Of a stretch of 64,000 bases of DNA, positions 29,676 through 40,077 are shown piece by piece (positions within the stretch are counted from its first letter, which is position 1; each line of letters begins with the position of its first letter). The notes under the pieces are model-generated. The model was not told the origin of the DNA. It made no database searches and saw only the letters and a program-made list of their open reading frames with translations. The translations under genes were made by a program, and so were the position numbers. Location: positions 1,240,001-1,304,000 of the forward strand of contig NZ_JAJAVD010000001.1 of assembly GCF_020532705.1 (NCBI RefSeq), written 5' to 3'. This stretch comes from Methylobacillus caricis (GTDB lineage: Bacteria > Pseudomonadota > Gammaproteobacteria > Burkholderiales > Methylophilaceae).

Positions 29676-29951
29676 TCAATTTCCTAAAGATGCCGGATCC
29701 TATTGCATAGAACCCCTTTCAAAACCCGCTCATCCAAAGTTCACCCATACCATTAAGACTAAAATTGTTTATTTATCCAGAATTGAATAGAATCATTAGG
29801 ATTGAACTGGTCATTAATGGAGAGACAGGCAAAATCACTTGGATTTAGACCTATTATATTATTATGCAGTCACCCGTCACTGGCATCGATAACCTCATGC
29901 CAGTAAATTTTGACCAGAAACCCCATCCTAAATAAACACATAAAACTCGCA
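29676..29951. other. AT-rich intergenic region between the rpsF promoter and pgi
   Basis: The rpsF-pgi gap is 371 bases in all. Apart from the rpsF promoter described separately, it is AT-rich, with several TATTAT-like hexamers near 29855-29865 that could serve pgi. No gene or clear hairpin is seen. A TTG at 29910 is in frame with pgi, but the ATG at 29952 gives the standard protein length. Confidence 0.4.
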
Positions 29952-31601
29952 ATGACGAACCCAACAAACTGCCCGGTATGGCATGATCTAAGCGCTCATT
30001 ATCAAGAAGTCCTCCCCCTCCAGATGCGTGATTTATTTACCAGGGACGGACGACGATTTGAGAAATTCTCCCTGAAGACTGAAGGCCTGCTACTGGATTA
30101 TTCCAAGCATCGCATCACAGATGAAACCTTGCCCCTATTATTCAAACTGGCGCGCGACTCCAAGGTGGAAGAGTGGCGGGAGCGCATGTTTTCTGGTGAA
30201 AAAATCAACTTCACCGAAAAGCGTGCCGTACTGCACACGGCCTTACGTAACCGTAGCAATACGCCAATCTATGTAGATGGCAAGGATGTGATGCCTGAAG
30301 TCAACCGCGTACTCGAACAGATGCGCAACTTCAGTGAACTCATCCGCTCTGGCGAATGGAAAGGCTATAGCGGCAAACGTATTACCGATATCGTCAATAT
30401 CGGCATCGGCGGCTCCGATCTGGGCCCCGTCATGGTCTGCGGCGCACTGAAACCATATGCACAGGCCAGCCTCAACGCTCATTTTGTTTCCAACATCGAC
30501 GGCACCCACCTCGCCCAAACACTGCAGAATTGCGATCCAGAGACCACCCTCTTCATTGTGGCATCCAAGACTTTCACCACCCAAGAAACCATGACCAATG
30601 CCTTATCGGCGCGCAATTGGTTCTTGGATGCAGCAAAAGACCAAACCCAAGTCGCCAAGCACTTTGTTGCCATTTCCACCAATGCAGAAGAGGTTAGAAA
30701 GTTCGGCATTGACGGATCCAATATGTTCGAGTTCTGGGACTGGGTGGGAGGCCGGTATTCCTTATGGTCAGCCATTGGCCTATCAATTGCGATCTATATC
30801 GGCATGGACAACTTTGAAGACCTGCTGTCTGGAGGACATGAGATAGACCAACATTTCCGCAACGCACCACTTGAAGAAAACATTCCGGTCATCATGGCAA
30901 TGCTGGGCGTGTGGTACAACAATTTCTTCGGTGCAGACAGCCTGGCGATCCTGCCCTACGATCAAGGCCTGGCTCGCTTCCCCGCCTATCTGCAACAGGC
31001 GGACATGGAAAGCAACGGCAAGTTCGTGGCCCGCGATGGCCGGAATGTCCAATGCACCACCGGCCCTATCATCTGGGGTGAAGCAGGCACAAATGGCCAA
31101 CACGCGTTTTATCAACTGATCCATCAAGGCAACCGACTGATCCCTTGCGACTTCATGATGCCCCTGGAAAGTCAATACCAGCTTGGCAACAATGGCAATG
31201 AGCATCATCTGATACTTCTTGCCAACTGCTTCGCCCAGACCAGTGCGCTAATGCAAGGCAAAACGCTGGATGAAGCCAAGGCAGAGTTGGTTGAACAGGG
31301 ATTAAGTGGTGAGGAGCTCGAAGTCCTGCTGCCGCACAAGGTGTTTGAAGGCAACCGCCCTACCACCACCATTCTGTTCGACAAGCTTACTCCCAAGATG
31401 CTGGGCAAGCTGATTGCCATTTACGAACACAAGATATTCGTACAAGGCATCATCTGGAACATCAACTCATTCGATCAGTGGGGGGTGGAATACGGCAAGC
31501 AGATAGCCAGGAAAATCCTTCCCCAACTCAATGACGGCAAACACTCAACCGAGTATGACAGCTCAACCAATGGCCTGATGAATTACCTTAAATTCAGATA
31601 G
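29952..31601 (+). CDS. pgi: glucose-6-phosphate isomerase
   Basis: Pgi interconverts glucose-6-phosphate and fructose-6-phosphate. It serves glycolysis and gluconeogenesis or, in ribulose-monophosphate methylotrophs, the hexulose phosphate cycle. From ATG 29952 the protein is 549 aa, the same length as E. coli Pgi. Signatures: [74 protein letters not shown] and the C-terminal [14 protein letters not shown]. It is monocistronic, bounded by a strong terminator. The nearby glycogen operon makes a link between G6P supply and storage plausible. Confidence 0.97.
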   Translation: MTNPTNCPVWHDLSAHYQEVLPLQMRDLFTRDGRRFEKFSLKTEGLLLDYSKHRITDETLPLLFKLARDSKVEEWRERMFSGEKINFTEKRAVLHTALRNRSNTPIYVDGKDVMPEVNRVLEQMRNFSELIRSGEWKGYSGKRITDIVNIGIGGSDLGPVMVCGALKPYAQASLNAHFVSNIDGTHLAQTLQNCDPETTLFIVASKTFTTQETMTNALSARNWFLDAAKDQTQVAKHFVAISTNAEEVRKFGIDGSNMFEFWDWVGGRYSLWSAIGLSIAIYIGMDNFEDLLSGGHEIDQHFRNAPLEENIPVIMAMLGVWYNNFFGADSLAILPYDQGLARFPAYLQQADMESNGKFVARDGRNVQCTTGPIIWGEAGTNGQHAFYQLIHQGNRLIPCDFMMPLESQYQLGNNGNEHHLILLANCFAQTSALMQGKTLDEAKAELVEQGLSGEELEVLLPHKVFEGNRPTTTILFDKLTPKMLGKLIAIYEHKIFVQGIIWNINSFDQWGVEYGKQIARKILPQLNDGKHSTEYDSSTNGLMNYLKFR

Positions 31602-31624
31602 CAATTGATTGATTAAAATAAAAA

Positions 31625-31649
31625 AAGCCACGATGATTTATCGTGGCTT
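31625..31649. terminator. bidirectional intrinsic terminator between pgi and sppA
   Basis: AAGCCACGAT and ATCGTGGCTT form a perfect 10-bp stem across a GATTT loop, with an A-run on one side and CTTATT on the other. It lies between the converging pgi and sppA genes. Confidence 0.82.
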
Positions 31650-31678
31650 CTTATTGCTTGATATCCTAGCTGTTTAAT

Positions 31679-32617
31679 TTATTCCAGACTAAACTTCTTG
31701 CCGAGAAAACTGGCACCGACGCTTGCCCCCAAGCGCTTGGCAAATCGATCAGCCAAGCCTTCCTTGGCCGTAAAGTCCACCACGTTTTCCTGCTTGATCA
31801 CCTCACGCGCCACATAATCCGAACTGCCAAGCGCATCTGCCAGGCCCATTTCAATACTAGACTGACCACTCCAGAACAGGCCACTGAAAGTTTCTGGCGT
31901 TTCTTTCAGGCGTTTGCCACGACCTTCACGTACAACCGCAATAAACTGGGCATGAATCTGGTCCAGCATCTGCTGGGCAAATTCCTGATGTTTAGGATTC
32001 ACTGGGGAAAATGGATCCAGCATGGCCTTATTGCTTCCAGCCGTCATCAGCCTGCGTTCAACTCCTACCTTATCCATGATGCCTGTAAAACCAAATCCGT
32101 CCATGAGCACACCGATAGAGCCGACAATACTAGCCTTGTCCACATAGATCCTGTCTGCTGCAACGGCTATGTAATAGCCGCCGGATGCGCAGATATCCTC
32201 CACTACCGCATACACTGGGATATTGGGGTGCAGCTTACGCTGGCGCTTGATCTCGTCATTAATGATGCCAGCCTGAACCGGACTACCGCCAGGACTATTG
32301 ATACGCAGGATAATGCCCTTGGTGCCCTTGCTATCAAAAGCTGATTGCAGGCTGGATACCACCGAGTCGGCATTCACCGCATCGTCGCTACCGATCACAC
32401 CGCTTATATCAATCAATGCCGTATGCTCAACCGAAGCACTGGAACTTGCATTCCACCCCAAGGCGTAGAACAAGATAATAAACAAATAGGTAAATCCTAT
32501 CGACTTGAAAAAAATGCCCCATTGCCGCGCACGCCGCTGTTCCTTGACAGAGGCAAGTGCCAATTGATGCAGAGTGTCACGCTCCCAGTTGGAGCCATTA
32601 GGGTGGTTATCAGACAT
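31679..32617 (-). CDS. sppA: S49 family signal peptide peptidase, SppA-like
   Basis: An inner-membrane serine protease that degrades cleaved signal peptides. The 312-aa protein has an N-terminal cytoplasmic tail and one membrane helix (about 38-60, FLFIILFYALGW-like). The S49 domain follows: LRINSPGGSPVQAG, VYAVVEDICASGGYYIAVAAD with the nucleophile Ser, and SIGVLMDGFGFTG. A Lys in SNKAMLDPFSPVN is the candidate base. It is the short single-domain form rather than the long E. coli double-domain SppA. The start overlaps the Rieske gene by 8 bp in the rluC-HAD-Rieske-sppA unit. Confidence 0.9.
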   Translation of the reverse strand: MSDNHPNGSNWERDTLHQLALASVKEQRRARQWGIFFKSIGFTYLFIILFYALGWNASSSASVEHTALIDISGVIGSDDAVNADSVVSSLQSAFDSKGTKGIILRINSPGGSPVQAGIINDEIKRQRKLHPNIPVYAVVEDICASGGYYIAVAADRIYVDKASIVGSIGVLMDGFGFTGIMDKVGVERRLMTAGSNKAMLDPFSPVNPKHQEFAQQMLDQIHAQFIAVVREGRGKRLKETPETFSGLFWSGQSSIEMGLADALGSSDYVAREVIKQENVVDFTAKEGLADRFAKRLGASVGASFLGKKFSLE

Positions 32618-32972
32618 TCGTTAAACTTTCAAAATTAATCAATATATTATCGTCCTGCTCTTTTATCCGTATAGGTATCAGAGTCCGGCCCCGGCAGGGC
32701 CCTGCCACACAATATCCGGTATCAGGCTGATAGTGTGCGCCATGGGTTGCACATATCAGGTATTGCTGACTGAAATCAAAAAACTCCCCATGATTCCAGT
32801 CCAACTCTATAGGCACATGTGCACACTGGTTGATATAGGCGTATACCTTACCGTTGAAGCGTACAGCAAATCCGGCGATACGCTCTCCAAGCTCTGGGAG
32901 GTCAAAGCGCACCCCCATCCCTCCATCCACCAGATCGCGGCTATGGCAAATTAAGCGTTCAGTTCCAGCCAT
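32610..32972 (-). CDS. Rieske 2Fe-2S domain protein
   Basis: A 120-aa soluble ferredoxin-like protein consisting of one Rieske domain. The ligands are Cys50 and His52 (INQCAHVPIEL) and Cys74 and His77 (LICATHGAHYQ), followed by GYCVAGPCRGRTLIPI. There is no fused oxygenase domain or signal peptide. It resembles the small Rieske proteins found next to sppA and rluC in many betaproteobacteria; their redox partner is unknown. It overlaps the HAD gene by 22 bp and sppA by 8 bp, so the three are certainly one transcript. Confidence 0.88.
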   Translation of the reverse strand: MAGTERLICHSRDLVDGGMGVRFDLPELGERIAGFAVRFNGKVYAYINQCAHVPIELDWNHGEFFDFSQQYLICATHGAHYQPDTGYCVAGPCRGRTLIPIRIKEQDDNILINFESLTNV

Positions 32973-33607
32973 TGGTCGAGTGTAGCAAACTCATCGAAAT
33001 GCGCCAGCGGCAAATGCGGCAACAATCGCTCAAGCGGGTGCGCGCCATAAGTCACGCCTATACGTGAAACCTTGGCATTTTCCGCCATCTGAAGGTCAAA
33101 ACTGGTGTCGCCTATCATTAATGTGCGTTCAGGCTCAGCACCGAACTCGTCCATCAGCTCCAGCAACATTTGCGGATGTGGCTTGGATAAACACTCGTCC
33201 ACACAGCGCGTACCATGTATATATGTGCCCAATCCGCTATGCTCCAACGCGTGATTCAAGCCCCTGCGGCCTTTGCCGGTCGCTACCCCTAGCATATATC
33301 CTTGCTCATTGAGCCTCGTCACGGCATTTTTTGCCCCTGGAAACAGCAATACATCATTCTCCCGCGCGTGATAATGCACATTGTAGCGTTCTGCCATATG
33401 CTGGAGCTGTTCACTGGTAATGACACCAAACAATTGCTGGATAGCTTCGCGCAACCCCAGGCCAATAATGCTGCTGGCTGACTCCTGCCCAGGATCAGCA
33501 AGGCCAGCTTCAACAGCAGCTGTTCGTATACTGTCGACAATAATCTGCGTGGAATTGGCCAGGGTGCCATCCCAGTCAAACACAATCAGGTCAAAACGCT
33601 TACTCAC
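32951..33607 (-). CDS. HAD superfamily hydrolase, phosphoglycolate phosphatase-like
   Basis: From GTG 33607 this is a 218-aa HAD phosphatase of subfamily IA. Motif I is FDWDGTLANS (nucleophile Asp), motif II is the Thr in LGVATGKGRRG, the Lys in LSKPHPQML is motif III, and MIGDTSFDLQMAENA is motif IV. The cap domain is helical (about 18-90). The GTG overlaps the rluC stop by eight bases, so translation is coupled; a longer frame reaching 33673 lies within rluC and is unlikely. The substrate could be phosphoglycolate or another small phosphate; homologues are often annotated Gph or YqaB-like. Confidence 0.85.
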   Translation of the reverse strand: MSKRFDLIVFDWDGTLANSTQIIVDSIRTAAVEAGLADPGQESASSIIGLGLREAIQQLFGVITSEQLQHMAERYNVHYHARENDVLLFPGAKNAVTRLNEQGYMLGVATGKGRRGLNHALEHSGLGTYIHGTRCVDECLSKPHPQMLLELMDEFGAEPERTLMIGDTSFDLQMAENAKVSRIGVTYGAHPLERLLPHLPLAHFDEFATLDQWLELNA

Positions 33608-34589
33608 TGGGCAACTCCCTAGTGGAATCAATAAGTTGGACAAACTTTTCAAGTTCTTTAGGCAAAGGGGCAATCAACTTCAGTTTTTCTCCATTCAAGG
33701 GGTGACGCAACATGGTTTCCGCGGAATGCAGGAACATCCGCTTTAACCCTCGTTTCTGCAAAGCCTTGTTCAGGCCAAAGTCACCATATTTATCATCTCC
33801 AGCTATCGGGAAACCAAGATGAGACAATTGCACCCGCAACTGGTGTGTCCGCCCAGTGACCAGTTGCGCCTCCAACAAGGTAAACTCTCCCAGCGGCTTA
33901 CGCAGGTAGAAAATAGTTTCCGATTCCTGCCCATCCTCTTGCACCGACACTCGGCGCTCGCCACTGGGGAGCACATATTTGTGCAGGGGTAATTTGACCT
34001 TGCGCTTTTGGTCGTTCCAGCGTCCATGCACCAACACCAGATAGCGCTTGTCAGTCTGGTTGTTGCGAATGGCGTCATGCAACGCCACCAAGGCGCTGCG
34101 TTTCTTGGCAAGCATGAGTACACCCGAGGTTTCACGGTCCAGCCTGTGTACCAATTCGAGGAATTTGGCATGGGGGCGCTCCAGGCGCAGCTGCTCAATC
34201 ACCCCCCGGCTGATGCCGCTGCCGCCATGCACGGCAAAGCCGGCAGGCTTGTCCAGAACCAGCATGGCATCGTCCTCAAAGATAATCGCATTCTCAAATT
34301 TTGACACCGCTGGCGTTTTGGGGGCGGCCTCAGCCGCCTGCTGTGCCATCCTGACAGGCGGCACACGCACCTGATCTCCCAGGTTTAGCTTGCAACTGGA
34401 ATCTACACGCTTGCTGTTAACGCGCACCTCCCCACTGCGAAGGATGCGGTAAATATGGCTTTTAGGAACGCCCTTGAGGGTTTTTGCCAAGAAATTATCG
34501 ACTCTCTGCCCTTCGCTAGCCTCATCTATTGTCAGCAGGTTAACTGCGGCGGGATTAAATTGATTTCTTGTTTTGCTTAAATTAGTCAT
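33600..34589 (-). CDS. rluC: 23S rRNA pseudouridine synthase RluC
   Basis: RluC modifies U955, U2504 and U2580 of 23S rRNA (E. coli numbering). From ATG 34589 the protein is 329 aa. It has an N-terminal S4 domain (QRVDNFLAKTLKGVPKSHIY and RVNSKRVDSSCKLNLGDQVR) and the RluA-family catalytic domain. LVHRLDRETSGVLMLAKK carries the essential Asp; GRTHQLRVQLSHLGFPIAGD follows. A longer frame up to 34721 adds an atypical N-terminus. GGTGAG precedes the chosen ATG. It leads the rluC-HAD-Rieske-sppA unit and is divergent from rne, as in many Gram-negatives. Confidence 0.94.
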   Translation of the reverse strand: MTNLSKTRNQFNPAAVNLLTIDEASEGQRVDNFLAKTLKGVPKSHIYRILRSGEVRVNSKRVDSSCKLNLGDQVRVPPVRMAQQAAEAAPKTPAVSKFENAIIFEDDAMLVLDKPAGFAVHGGSGISRGVIEQLRLERPHAKFLELVHRLDRETSGVLMLAKKRSALVALHDAIRNNQTDKRYLVLVHGRWNDQKRKVKLPLHKYVLPSGERRVSVQEDGQESETIFYLRKPLGEFTLLEAQLVTGRTHQLRVQLSHLGFPIAGDDKYGDFGLNKALQKRGLKRMFLHSAETMLRHPLNGEKLKLIAPLPKELEKFVQLIDSTRELPSE

Positions 34590-35171
34590 CTCACCTATAC
34601 TACGACGATCTTGAAGTAAATGCGCTAAGCGCTTCTTCAGGAATGATTTACCCGCAATGGAAAATACCTTGGTTAACTCGCTCGCCAATTGAAACAAGTA
34701 GCGATTTTGTAACAGGAACAATGCGCTCTAGCTGCCGCAGACCAAGATTCTTAAGGTGGCGCACGGCCCAGGATATACTGAAAAAAAATAGCATATTAGC
34801 CGATAACGTCGGCTAATCCGAGACAGAATAGCCGTATCGGGGTTTAGAACCCAATAGTTTACGAAAGCTTTCGTTAACAAATTCAAGCTGATACCGAATC
34901 ATACCGGTATTAGAAAATCTTTTTCCAAGTAGCTCAAGATGCTACTGCATGCGCTAGATAGCGCCCAGGGAAAAGCGGCCTGAAGGCAAAGAACTGCCTA
35001 GCCGAAAAATTGAGAAACTATTGTTTCGCGTTACCTCCTGCGGATTTCAATCTGCTCGTATCGTGTCAATGTGACCTGCATGACAGGCCAATACGGCACT
35101 TCAGTCATAGCACTGCTCCGCCGCCAGAAATGGCACGGTCTGCTGCCCGCTTCAGAGCGCGGGAGTAATAA
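34590..35171. other. rluC-rne divergent intergenic region with long rne leader
   Basis: 582 bases without a gene. On the rne strand, TTAGCCGA, a TAACG loop and TCGGCTAA form an 8-bp hairpin at 34796-34816, just after a promoter-like element. A second stem-like segment, GGCA...TGCC, is near 34985-34998, and AT-rich single-stranded stretches lie between. Long structured leaders of rne are known sites of RNase E autoregulation in E. coli. This region looks comparable, but no direct sequence match is claimed. Confidence 0.55.
34751..34779 (+). promoter_or_regulatory. possible sigma70 promoter for rne
   Basis: TTAAGG (34751-34756), a 17-base spacer, and TATACT (34774-34779). The -10 is good and the -35 weak. 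It would start a leader of about 385 bases whose first structure is the hairpin at 34796. Confidence 0.4.
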
Positions 35172-37832
35172 ATGAAACGCATGCTATTTAATGCGACGCA
35201 ATCGGAAGAACTCCGCGTCGCTATTGTCGACGGACAAAAACTCATTGACCTTGATATTGAGTCTGCCGGCAAGGAACAACGTAAAAGCAATATCTACAAG
35301 GGTGTCATCACCCGCATCGAACCATCCCTGGAAGCTGCCTTTGTCAATTATGGTACTGACCGCCATGGTTTCCTGCCGTTCAAGGAAGTGGCACGCAGCT
35401 ATTTCCAGAACGACAGCGAAGCCAGCCGTGCCCGTATCCAGGACGTATTAAAAGAAGGCCAGGAGCTGATTGTCCAGGTCGACAAGGATGAGCGTGGCAA
35501 CAAGGGTGCCGCCCTGACCACATTCATCTCGCTCGCTGGCCGCTACTTGGTATTGATGCCGAACAATCCTCGTGGCGGTGGTGTATCACGCCGTATCGAA
35601 GGCGAAGACCGCAACGAATTGCGCGACACCATGGCCCAGCTCGAAGTCCCAAGTGGCATGAGCATTATTGCCCGTACTGCTGGTATCGGCCGTACCGTGG
35701 AAGAGCTGCAGTGGGACCTTAACTACCTGCTGCAACTGTGGACCGCTGTTGAAAGTGCCTCTACCATCCAGAGCGGCCCTTTCCTGATCTACCAGGAAGG
35801 CAGCCTGGTGATCCGTGCGATTCGCGACTACTTCCAGCCTGATATCGGTGAAATCCTGATTGATACCCCTGACATTCATGAGCAGGCAGTTCAGTTCATG
35901 AACCATGTCATGCCAGGCAATGTTTCCCGCGTTAAACTGTATCGCGATGAAATCCCATTGTTCTCACGCTTCCAGATCGAGCATCAGATTGAGTCGGCAT
36001 TTTCTCGGGAGGTACGCTTGCCATCCGGTGGCGCCATCGTCATTGACCACACTGAGGCCCTCGTTTCGGTAGACGTTAACTCCGGTCGCTCCACCAAAGG
36101 CAGCGATATTGAACAAACTGCATTCAACACCAACCTTGAAGCGGCTGATGAAGTCGCACGCCAATTGCGCTTGCGTGACCTTGGCGGCCTGGTGGTCATT
36201 GACTTCATCGACATGGAAAGCCAGCGTAACCAGCGGGAAGTGGAAAACCGCCTTCGTGACGCGCTGCATCATGACCGTGCGCGTGTGCAAACGGGCAAGA
36301 TCTCCCGCTTCGGCCTGCTTGAGCTGTCTCGTCAGCGCCTACGCCCAAGCTTGGGTGAATCCAACCACATTCCCTGCCCACGCTGCCATGGCACCGGCCA
36401 TATCCGCGGCATAGAGTCCACTGCCCTGCATATCCTGCGCATCACGCAGGAAGAAGCCATGAAGGAAAACAGCGCAGTGATCCAGGTTCAGTTACCTGTT
36501 GAAGCTGCCACATTCCTGCTGAATGAAAAGCGTGCTGAAATACACAAGATTGAACAGCGCATGGGTGTACAGGTTGTCCTGATCCCCAATATTCATATGG
36601 AAACGCCCAACTACAACATTTTACGCATCCGCCATGATGATGTTGAGGATACTGGTCGTGCCAGCTATGAAATGGTGGAGCTGCCATCGGAATCCATCGA
36701 AGCTGTTGTCGCCCAGGAAGTCAAGGCAATCAAGGTGGAAGCGGCTGTCAAGGGAATTACCCCGGCCTCCCCTGCACCAACCGCCAAGGAAAAGCCTGTC
36801 GCTAACGTTTCACTGTTGGGCCGCTTCAAGTCCTGGCTGTCCAGTGTCACAGCATCCAAGCCTGAGGCCAAGCCTGCTGAGGAAACCCAGCGTCGTGACA
36901 ATGGCAATCGCAACCAGAGCCAGCGTCGCAATGGCCGTAACAACCGCAACGAACGCAATGCGCAAGGTAGTGAGCGTCCTGAGCAGCGCAAGGAGCAAAC
37001 CCGCGGCAATAATGAAAAACGCCAGCCGCAGGAAACGCGTTCCAATACGCAACAGCCGCCGCGCCAGGAAAGACCCGAGCGTCAAGACCGCACCGAACGT
37101 CAACAGAAGCCGCAACAGCAAGTAAATAGCCAGCCAGCTGCCCTGCAATCTGAAACTGGTGTAGCAGAAGGTGAACAACGCACTGGCCGTCGTGGTCGCA
37201 ACGGGCGCCGTGAACGTCAGCCGCGCAATGAAAACAGTCCACGTGAAAATCGTCAGAATGCTCAGGCTGAACAACAGCCGGCCGTGACTGAAGATACAAC
37301 CAAGACAGCAGTTATAGCCCCTGTCGTTCCTGAAACCAAGGCTGAAACAGCTAGCTCGGCCAAGACAGAAGTCATGAAAAAAGAAACTGCCAAGACTGAG
37401 ATAGCGCTTGAGCCTGTTAAAACCGAAGCTGAAGCGATTGCACAGCAGCCTGCCGCTGCCACTCAAGCCAAGGAAAGCAAGGCCAAACCTGCAAGCGACA
37501 GCAGCATTGAAGTGGTGGAAAGTAAAAAATCCACGGCAAAGACTGAAGCTGCAAAAGAGGCAATCTCTGTTGAGGCAGAAGCCAAGCCGGAGAAAAAGCC
37601 TCGTGCACCGCGTCGCCGCAAAGCTGAACCAGCTGCAGAGCAACCTGTTGATCTGGCAGCCAGCGGCCTGCAGCTAGTTGAAACAAAAGCTGATGCAGCC
37701 AAGGCGATAGTTGCACCCACTGTCGAGGAGCCTGCCAAACGTAGTTCACGCAAGCCAGCAGCCTGGCAACAAAAGACAGCTGCGGAATCTGCACCAGCAG
37801 AACCGCTGGTAATGGTAGAAACACAGAAGTAA
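35172..37832 (+). CDS. rne: ribonuclease E
   Basis: The essential endonuclease of mRNA decay and rRNA/tRNA processing and scaffold of the degradosome. The 886-aa protein has the catalytic half (about 1-515). This includes the S1 domain ([18 protein letters not shown]), the 5'-sensor region, the DNase I-like site [13 protein letters not shown] and VVIDFIDME with the metal Asp residues, and the Zn-link CPRCHGTGH. The C-terminal half (about 520-886) is low-complexity and disordered. It has an Arg/Gln/Asn-rich RNA-binding stretch ([18 protein letters not shown]) and Lys/Glu/Ala-rich repeats based on KTE. Degradosome-binding sites are not identifiable by eye. A long leader suggests autoregulation. 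Confidence 0.96.
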   Translation: MKRMLFNATQSEELRVAIVDGQKLIDLDIESAGKEQRKSNIYKGVITRIEPSLEAAFVNYGTDRHGFLPFKEVARSYFQNDSEASRARIQDVLKEGQELIVQVDKDERGNKGAALTTFISLAGRYLVLMPNNPRGGGVSRRIEGEDRNELRDTMAQLEVPSGMSIIARTAGIGRTVEELQWDLNYLLQLWTAVESASTIQSGPFLIYQEGSLVIRAIRDYFQPDIGEILIDTPDIHEQAVQFMNHVMPGNVSRVKLYRDEIPLFSRFQIEHQIESAFSREVRLPSGGAIVIDHTEALVSVDVNSGRSTKGSDIEQTAFNTNLEAADEVARQLRLRDLGGLVVIDFIDMESQRNQREVENRLRDALHHDRARVQTGKISRFGLLELSRQRLRPSLGESNHIPCPRCHGTGHIRGIESTALHILRITQEEAMKENSAVIQVQLPVEAATFLLNEKRAEIHKIEQRMGVQVVLIPNIHMETPNYNILRIRHDDVEDTGRASYEMVELPSESIEAVVAQEVKAIKVEAAVKGITPASPAPTAKEKPVANVSLLGRFKSWLSSVTASKPEAKPAEETQRRDNGNRNQSQRRNGRNNRNERNAQGSERPEQRKEQTRGNNEKRQPQETRSNTQQPPRQERPERQDRTERQQKPQQQVNSQPAALQSETGVAEGEQRTGRRGRNGRRERQPRNENSPRENRQNAQAEQQPAVTEDTTKTAVIAPVVPETKAETASSAKTEVMKKETAKTEIALEPVKTEAEAIAQQPAAATQAKESKAKPASDSSIEVVESKKSTAKTEAAKEAISVEAEAKPEKKPRAPRRRKAEPAAEQPVDLAASGLQLVETKADAAKAIVAPTVEEPAKRSSRKPAAWQQKTAAESAPAEPLVMVETQK

Positions 37833-37856
37833 TTGACTGGATTGGTACCATAAAAA

Positions 37857-37876
37857 AGCCCTGACATGTCAGGGCT
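37857..37876. terminator. bidirectional intrinsic terminator between rne and uvrB
   Basis: AGCCCTGACATGTCAGGGCT is a perfect 20-base palindrome flanked by AAAAA and TTTTT, ending both converging genes. Confidence 0.85.
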
Positions 37877-37918
37877 TTTTCTTTTACTGCTGGACAGAAC
37901 ATTGACTCAGACTGCCCT

Positions 37919-39973
37919 TTACTCCCTGGGTAATTCGTCTGGCATGGTAGCGCCATAAAACAGGGTTTTCAACTTCTTGAGCTGATCTCTGAACTCCCCT
38001 GCTTTTTCAAATTCCAGATTCTTTGCACTGTCATGCATGGCTTTTTCCAGGCGCTTCATTTCCTTCAAGACCTGCTTTTCGCTCATGACATCATAGCTTG
38101 CCTGCTCTTGGGCAGCCTTGCGTTCACGCTGGGCATCTTCCTTGTCGTAAACACCCTCGATAATATCCTTGATCCGTTTAGTCACTCCTTTGGGAGTAAT
38201 GCCATGTTCAGTATTGAAAGCCATTTGTTTCTGCCGGCGGCGCTGGGTTTCATCCATCGCCAGCTTCATTGAACGCGTAATCCTGTTGGCATAGAAAATT
38301 ACGGTACCATTGAGATTACGTGCTGCACGTCCGGCCGTCTGGATCAGGGAGCGCTCGGAGCGCAAAAAGCCTTCTTTATCTGCATCCAATACCGCTACCA
38401 GCGACACCTCGGGAATATCCAGACCCTCCCGAAGAAGATTGATGCCCACCAGTACATCAAACTCACCCAGACGCAAATCCCGGATAATTTCCACCCGCTC
38501 CACCGTATCAATATCTGAATGCAGATAACGGACCTTGACACCATGCTCGGCCAGGTAATCCGTCAAATCTTCCGCCATTCGCTTGGTCAGTGTGGTAGCC
38601 AGGACACGTTCATTCACCGCCACTCTGAGCTTGATTTCGGACAATAAGTCATCCACCTGCGTATCTGCCGGTTTAACTGTGATTTCCGGATCAATCAACC
38701 CGGTTGGCCTGACCACCTGCTCTACGACCTGCTGCTGGTGGGTGGCTTCATATTCCGATGGCGTTGCACTGACAAAAATACACTGGCGCATGATGTGCTC
38801 GAACTCTTCAAACCGCAAGGGACGGTTATCCAGCGCCGAAGGGAGACGGAATCCATAATCCACCAGATTTTCCTTGCGTGCTCGGTCACCCTTGTACATG
38901 CCACCTATCTGGGGCACTGTCACATGACTCTCGTCTATGATCATCAGCGCATTGTCAGGCAGGTAATCAATCAGTGTTGGCGGTGCATCCCCGACCGAAC
39001 GGCCGGTAAGATGCCGGCTATAGTTTTCGATCCCCTTGCAGAAACCGATTTCATTGAGCATTTCCAGGTCAAACCGTGTGCGCTGCTCTATACGCTGGGC
39101 CTCGACCAGCTTGTTGTTCTTGATGAAGAAATCAACACGGTCGCGTAGCTCATGCTTGATGGTCTCCATCGCGCGTATGGTCGCCTCGCGCGCCGTGACG
39201 TAATGGCTTGAGGGAAAAATACGGAAATTGTGGATTTTATTGAATATCTGCCCAGTCAGTGGATCAAACAGGGTTATGCTTTCAATCTCATCATCGAACA
39301 GGCTGATGCGCACAGCGGTTTCACTATTTTCAGAAGGAAATACATCCAGCACATCTCCGCGCACGCGGAAAGCTCCGCGGGAAAAGTCGAAGTCATTGCG
39401 ATCATATTGCATGGCAATCAGCTTATTGACGATATCGCGTTGGGTGACTTTCATCCCCAGATGGATATGTAACACCATGCCATGGTACTCGCCAGGGTCG
39501 CCGATACCATAGATCGCGGACACGGTAGCCACAATGATGCTGTCTTCGCGCTCAAGCAGGGATTTGGTCGCAGACAGTCGCATTTGCTCAATATGGTCAT
39601 TGATGCTGGAGTCTTTTTCGATGAAAAGGTCGCGCGAAGGCACATAAGCCTCGGGCTGATAATAATCGTAATAGGACACAAAATATTCCACGGCATTTTC
39701 AGGGAAGAATTCCCTGAACTCTGAATACAACTGTGCCGCCAACGTCTTATTTGGCGCCATGACAATAGCGGGACGGCCTGTCCGTGCAATCACATTGGCC
39801 ATGGTATATGTCTTGCCGGAACCAGTAACACCCAGCAGGGTCTGAAACTTCAGACCCTGGTTGATGCCATCCGTGAGCTTATCGATTGCAGCCGGCTGGT
39901 CTCCGGCAGGCGGAAATGGTTGAAAAAGCTTGTATTTGCTATTTGGGAAAGTGACAATCACAGCGATTACCAA
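37919..39973 (-). CDS. uvrB: excinuclease ABC subunit B
   Basis: UvrB verifies DNA damage and positions UvrC in nucleotide excision repair. The 684-aa protein has [17 protein letters not shown] (Walker A), the beta-hairpin region [20 protein letters not shown], helicase motifs [13 protein letters not shown] and [10 protein letters not shown], and [20 protein letters not shown]. The C-terminal UVR domain ([20 protein letters not shown]) binds UvrC. No ATG fits the N-terminus: candidates are TTG 39973 and GTG 39961, neither with a strong Shine-Dalgarno sequence, so the start may shift by a few codons. The next gene is divergent. Confidence 0.96.
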   Translation of the reverse strand: MVIAVIVTFPNSKYKLFQPFPPAGDQPAAIDKLTDGINQGLKFQTLLGVTGSGKTYTMANVIARTGRPAIVMAPNKTLAAQLYSEFREFFPENAVEYFVSYYDYYQPEAYVPSRDLFIEKDSSINDHIEQMRLSATKSLLEREDSIIVATVSAIYGIGDPGEYHGMVLHIHLGMKVTQRDIVNKLIAMQYDRNDFDFSRGAFRVRGDVLDVFPSENSETAVRISLFDDEIESITLFDPLTGQIFNKIHNFRIFPSSHYVTAREATIRAMETIKHELRDRVDFFIKNNKLVEAQRIEQRTRFDLEMLNEIGFCKGIENYSRHLTGRSVGDAPPTLIDYLPDNALMIIDESHVTVPQIGGMYKGDRARKENLVDYGFRLPSALDNRPLRFEEFEHIMRQCIFVSATPSEYEATHQQQVVEQVVRPTGLIDPEITVKPADTQVDDLLSEIKLRVAVNERVLATTLTKRMAEDLTDYLAEHGVKVRYLHSDIDTVERVEIIRDLRLGEFDVLVGINLLREGLDIPEVSLVAVLDADKEGFLRSERSLIQTAGRAARNLNGTVIFYANRITRSMKLAMDETQRRRQKQMAFNTEHGITPKGVTKRIKDIIEGVYDKEDAQRERKAAQEQASYDVMSEKQVLKEMKRLEKAMHDSAKNLEFEKAGEFRDQLKKLKTLFYGATMPDELPRE

Positions 39974-40077
39974 TAGGGTGGAACAAGGATTTTAACAGGC
40001 ATGGATCATCTATGCGCACCTCTCGTCCAGTTGGAGTCAATTCCCATCTTAACCTAGTCATTATGCTCGGAGGTGGT

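Noticed and set aside
34589..34721. Longer RluC N-terminus starting at 34721
   Set aside because: The added 44 residues do not resemble the family and the ATG at 34589 has a ribosome site.
36890..37250. Repetitive stretch in rne considered as a DNA repeat array
   Set aside because: Codes for a low-complexity Arg/Gln/Asn domain typical of RNase E; no exact DNA repeats of fixed length.
36810..37643. Long open frame (277 codons) antisense to the C-terminal half of rne
   Set aside because: Its Phe/Leu/Cys-rich, low-complexity translation is the mirror of the Gln/Arg/Lys/Ala repeats of rne; no ribosome site or family match.
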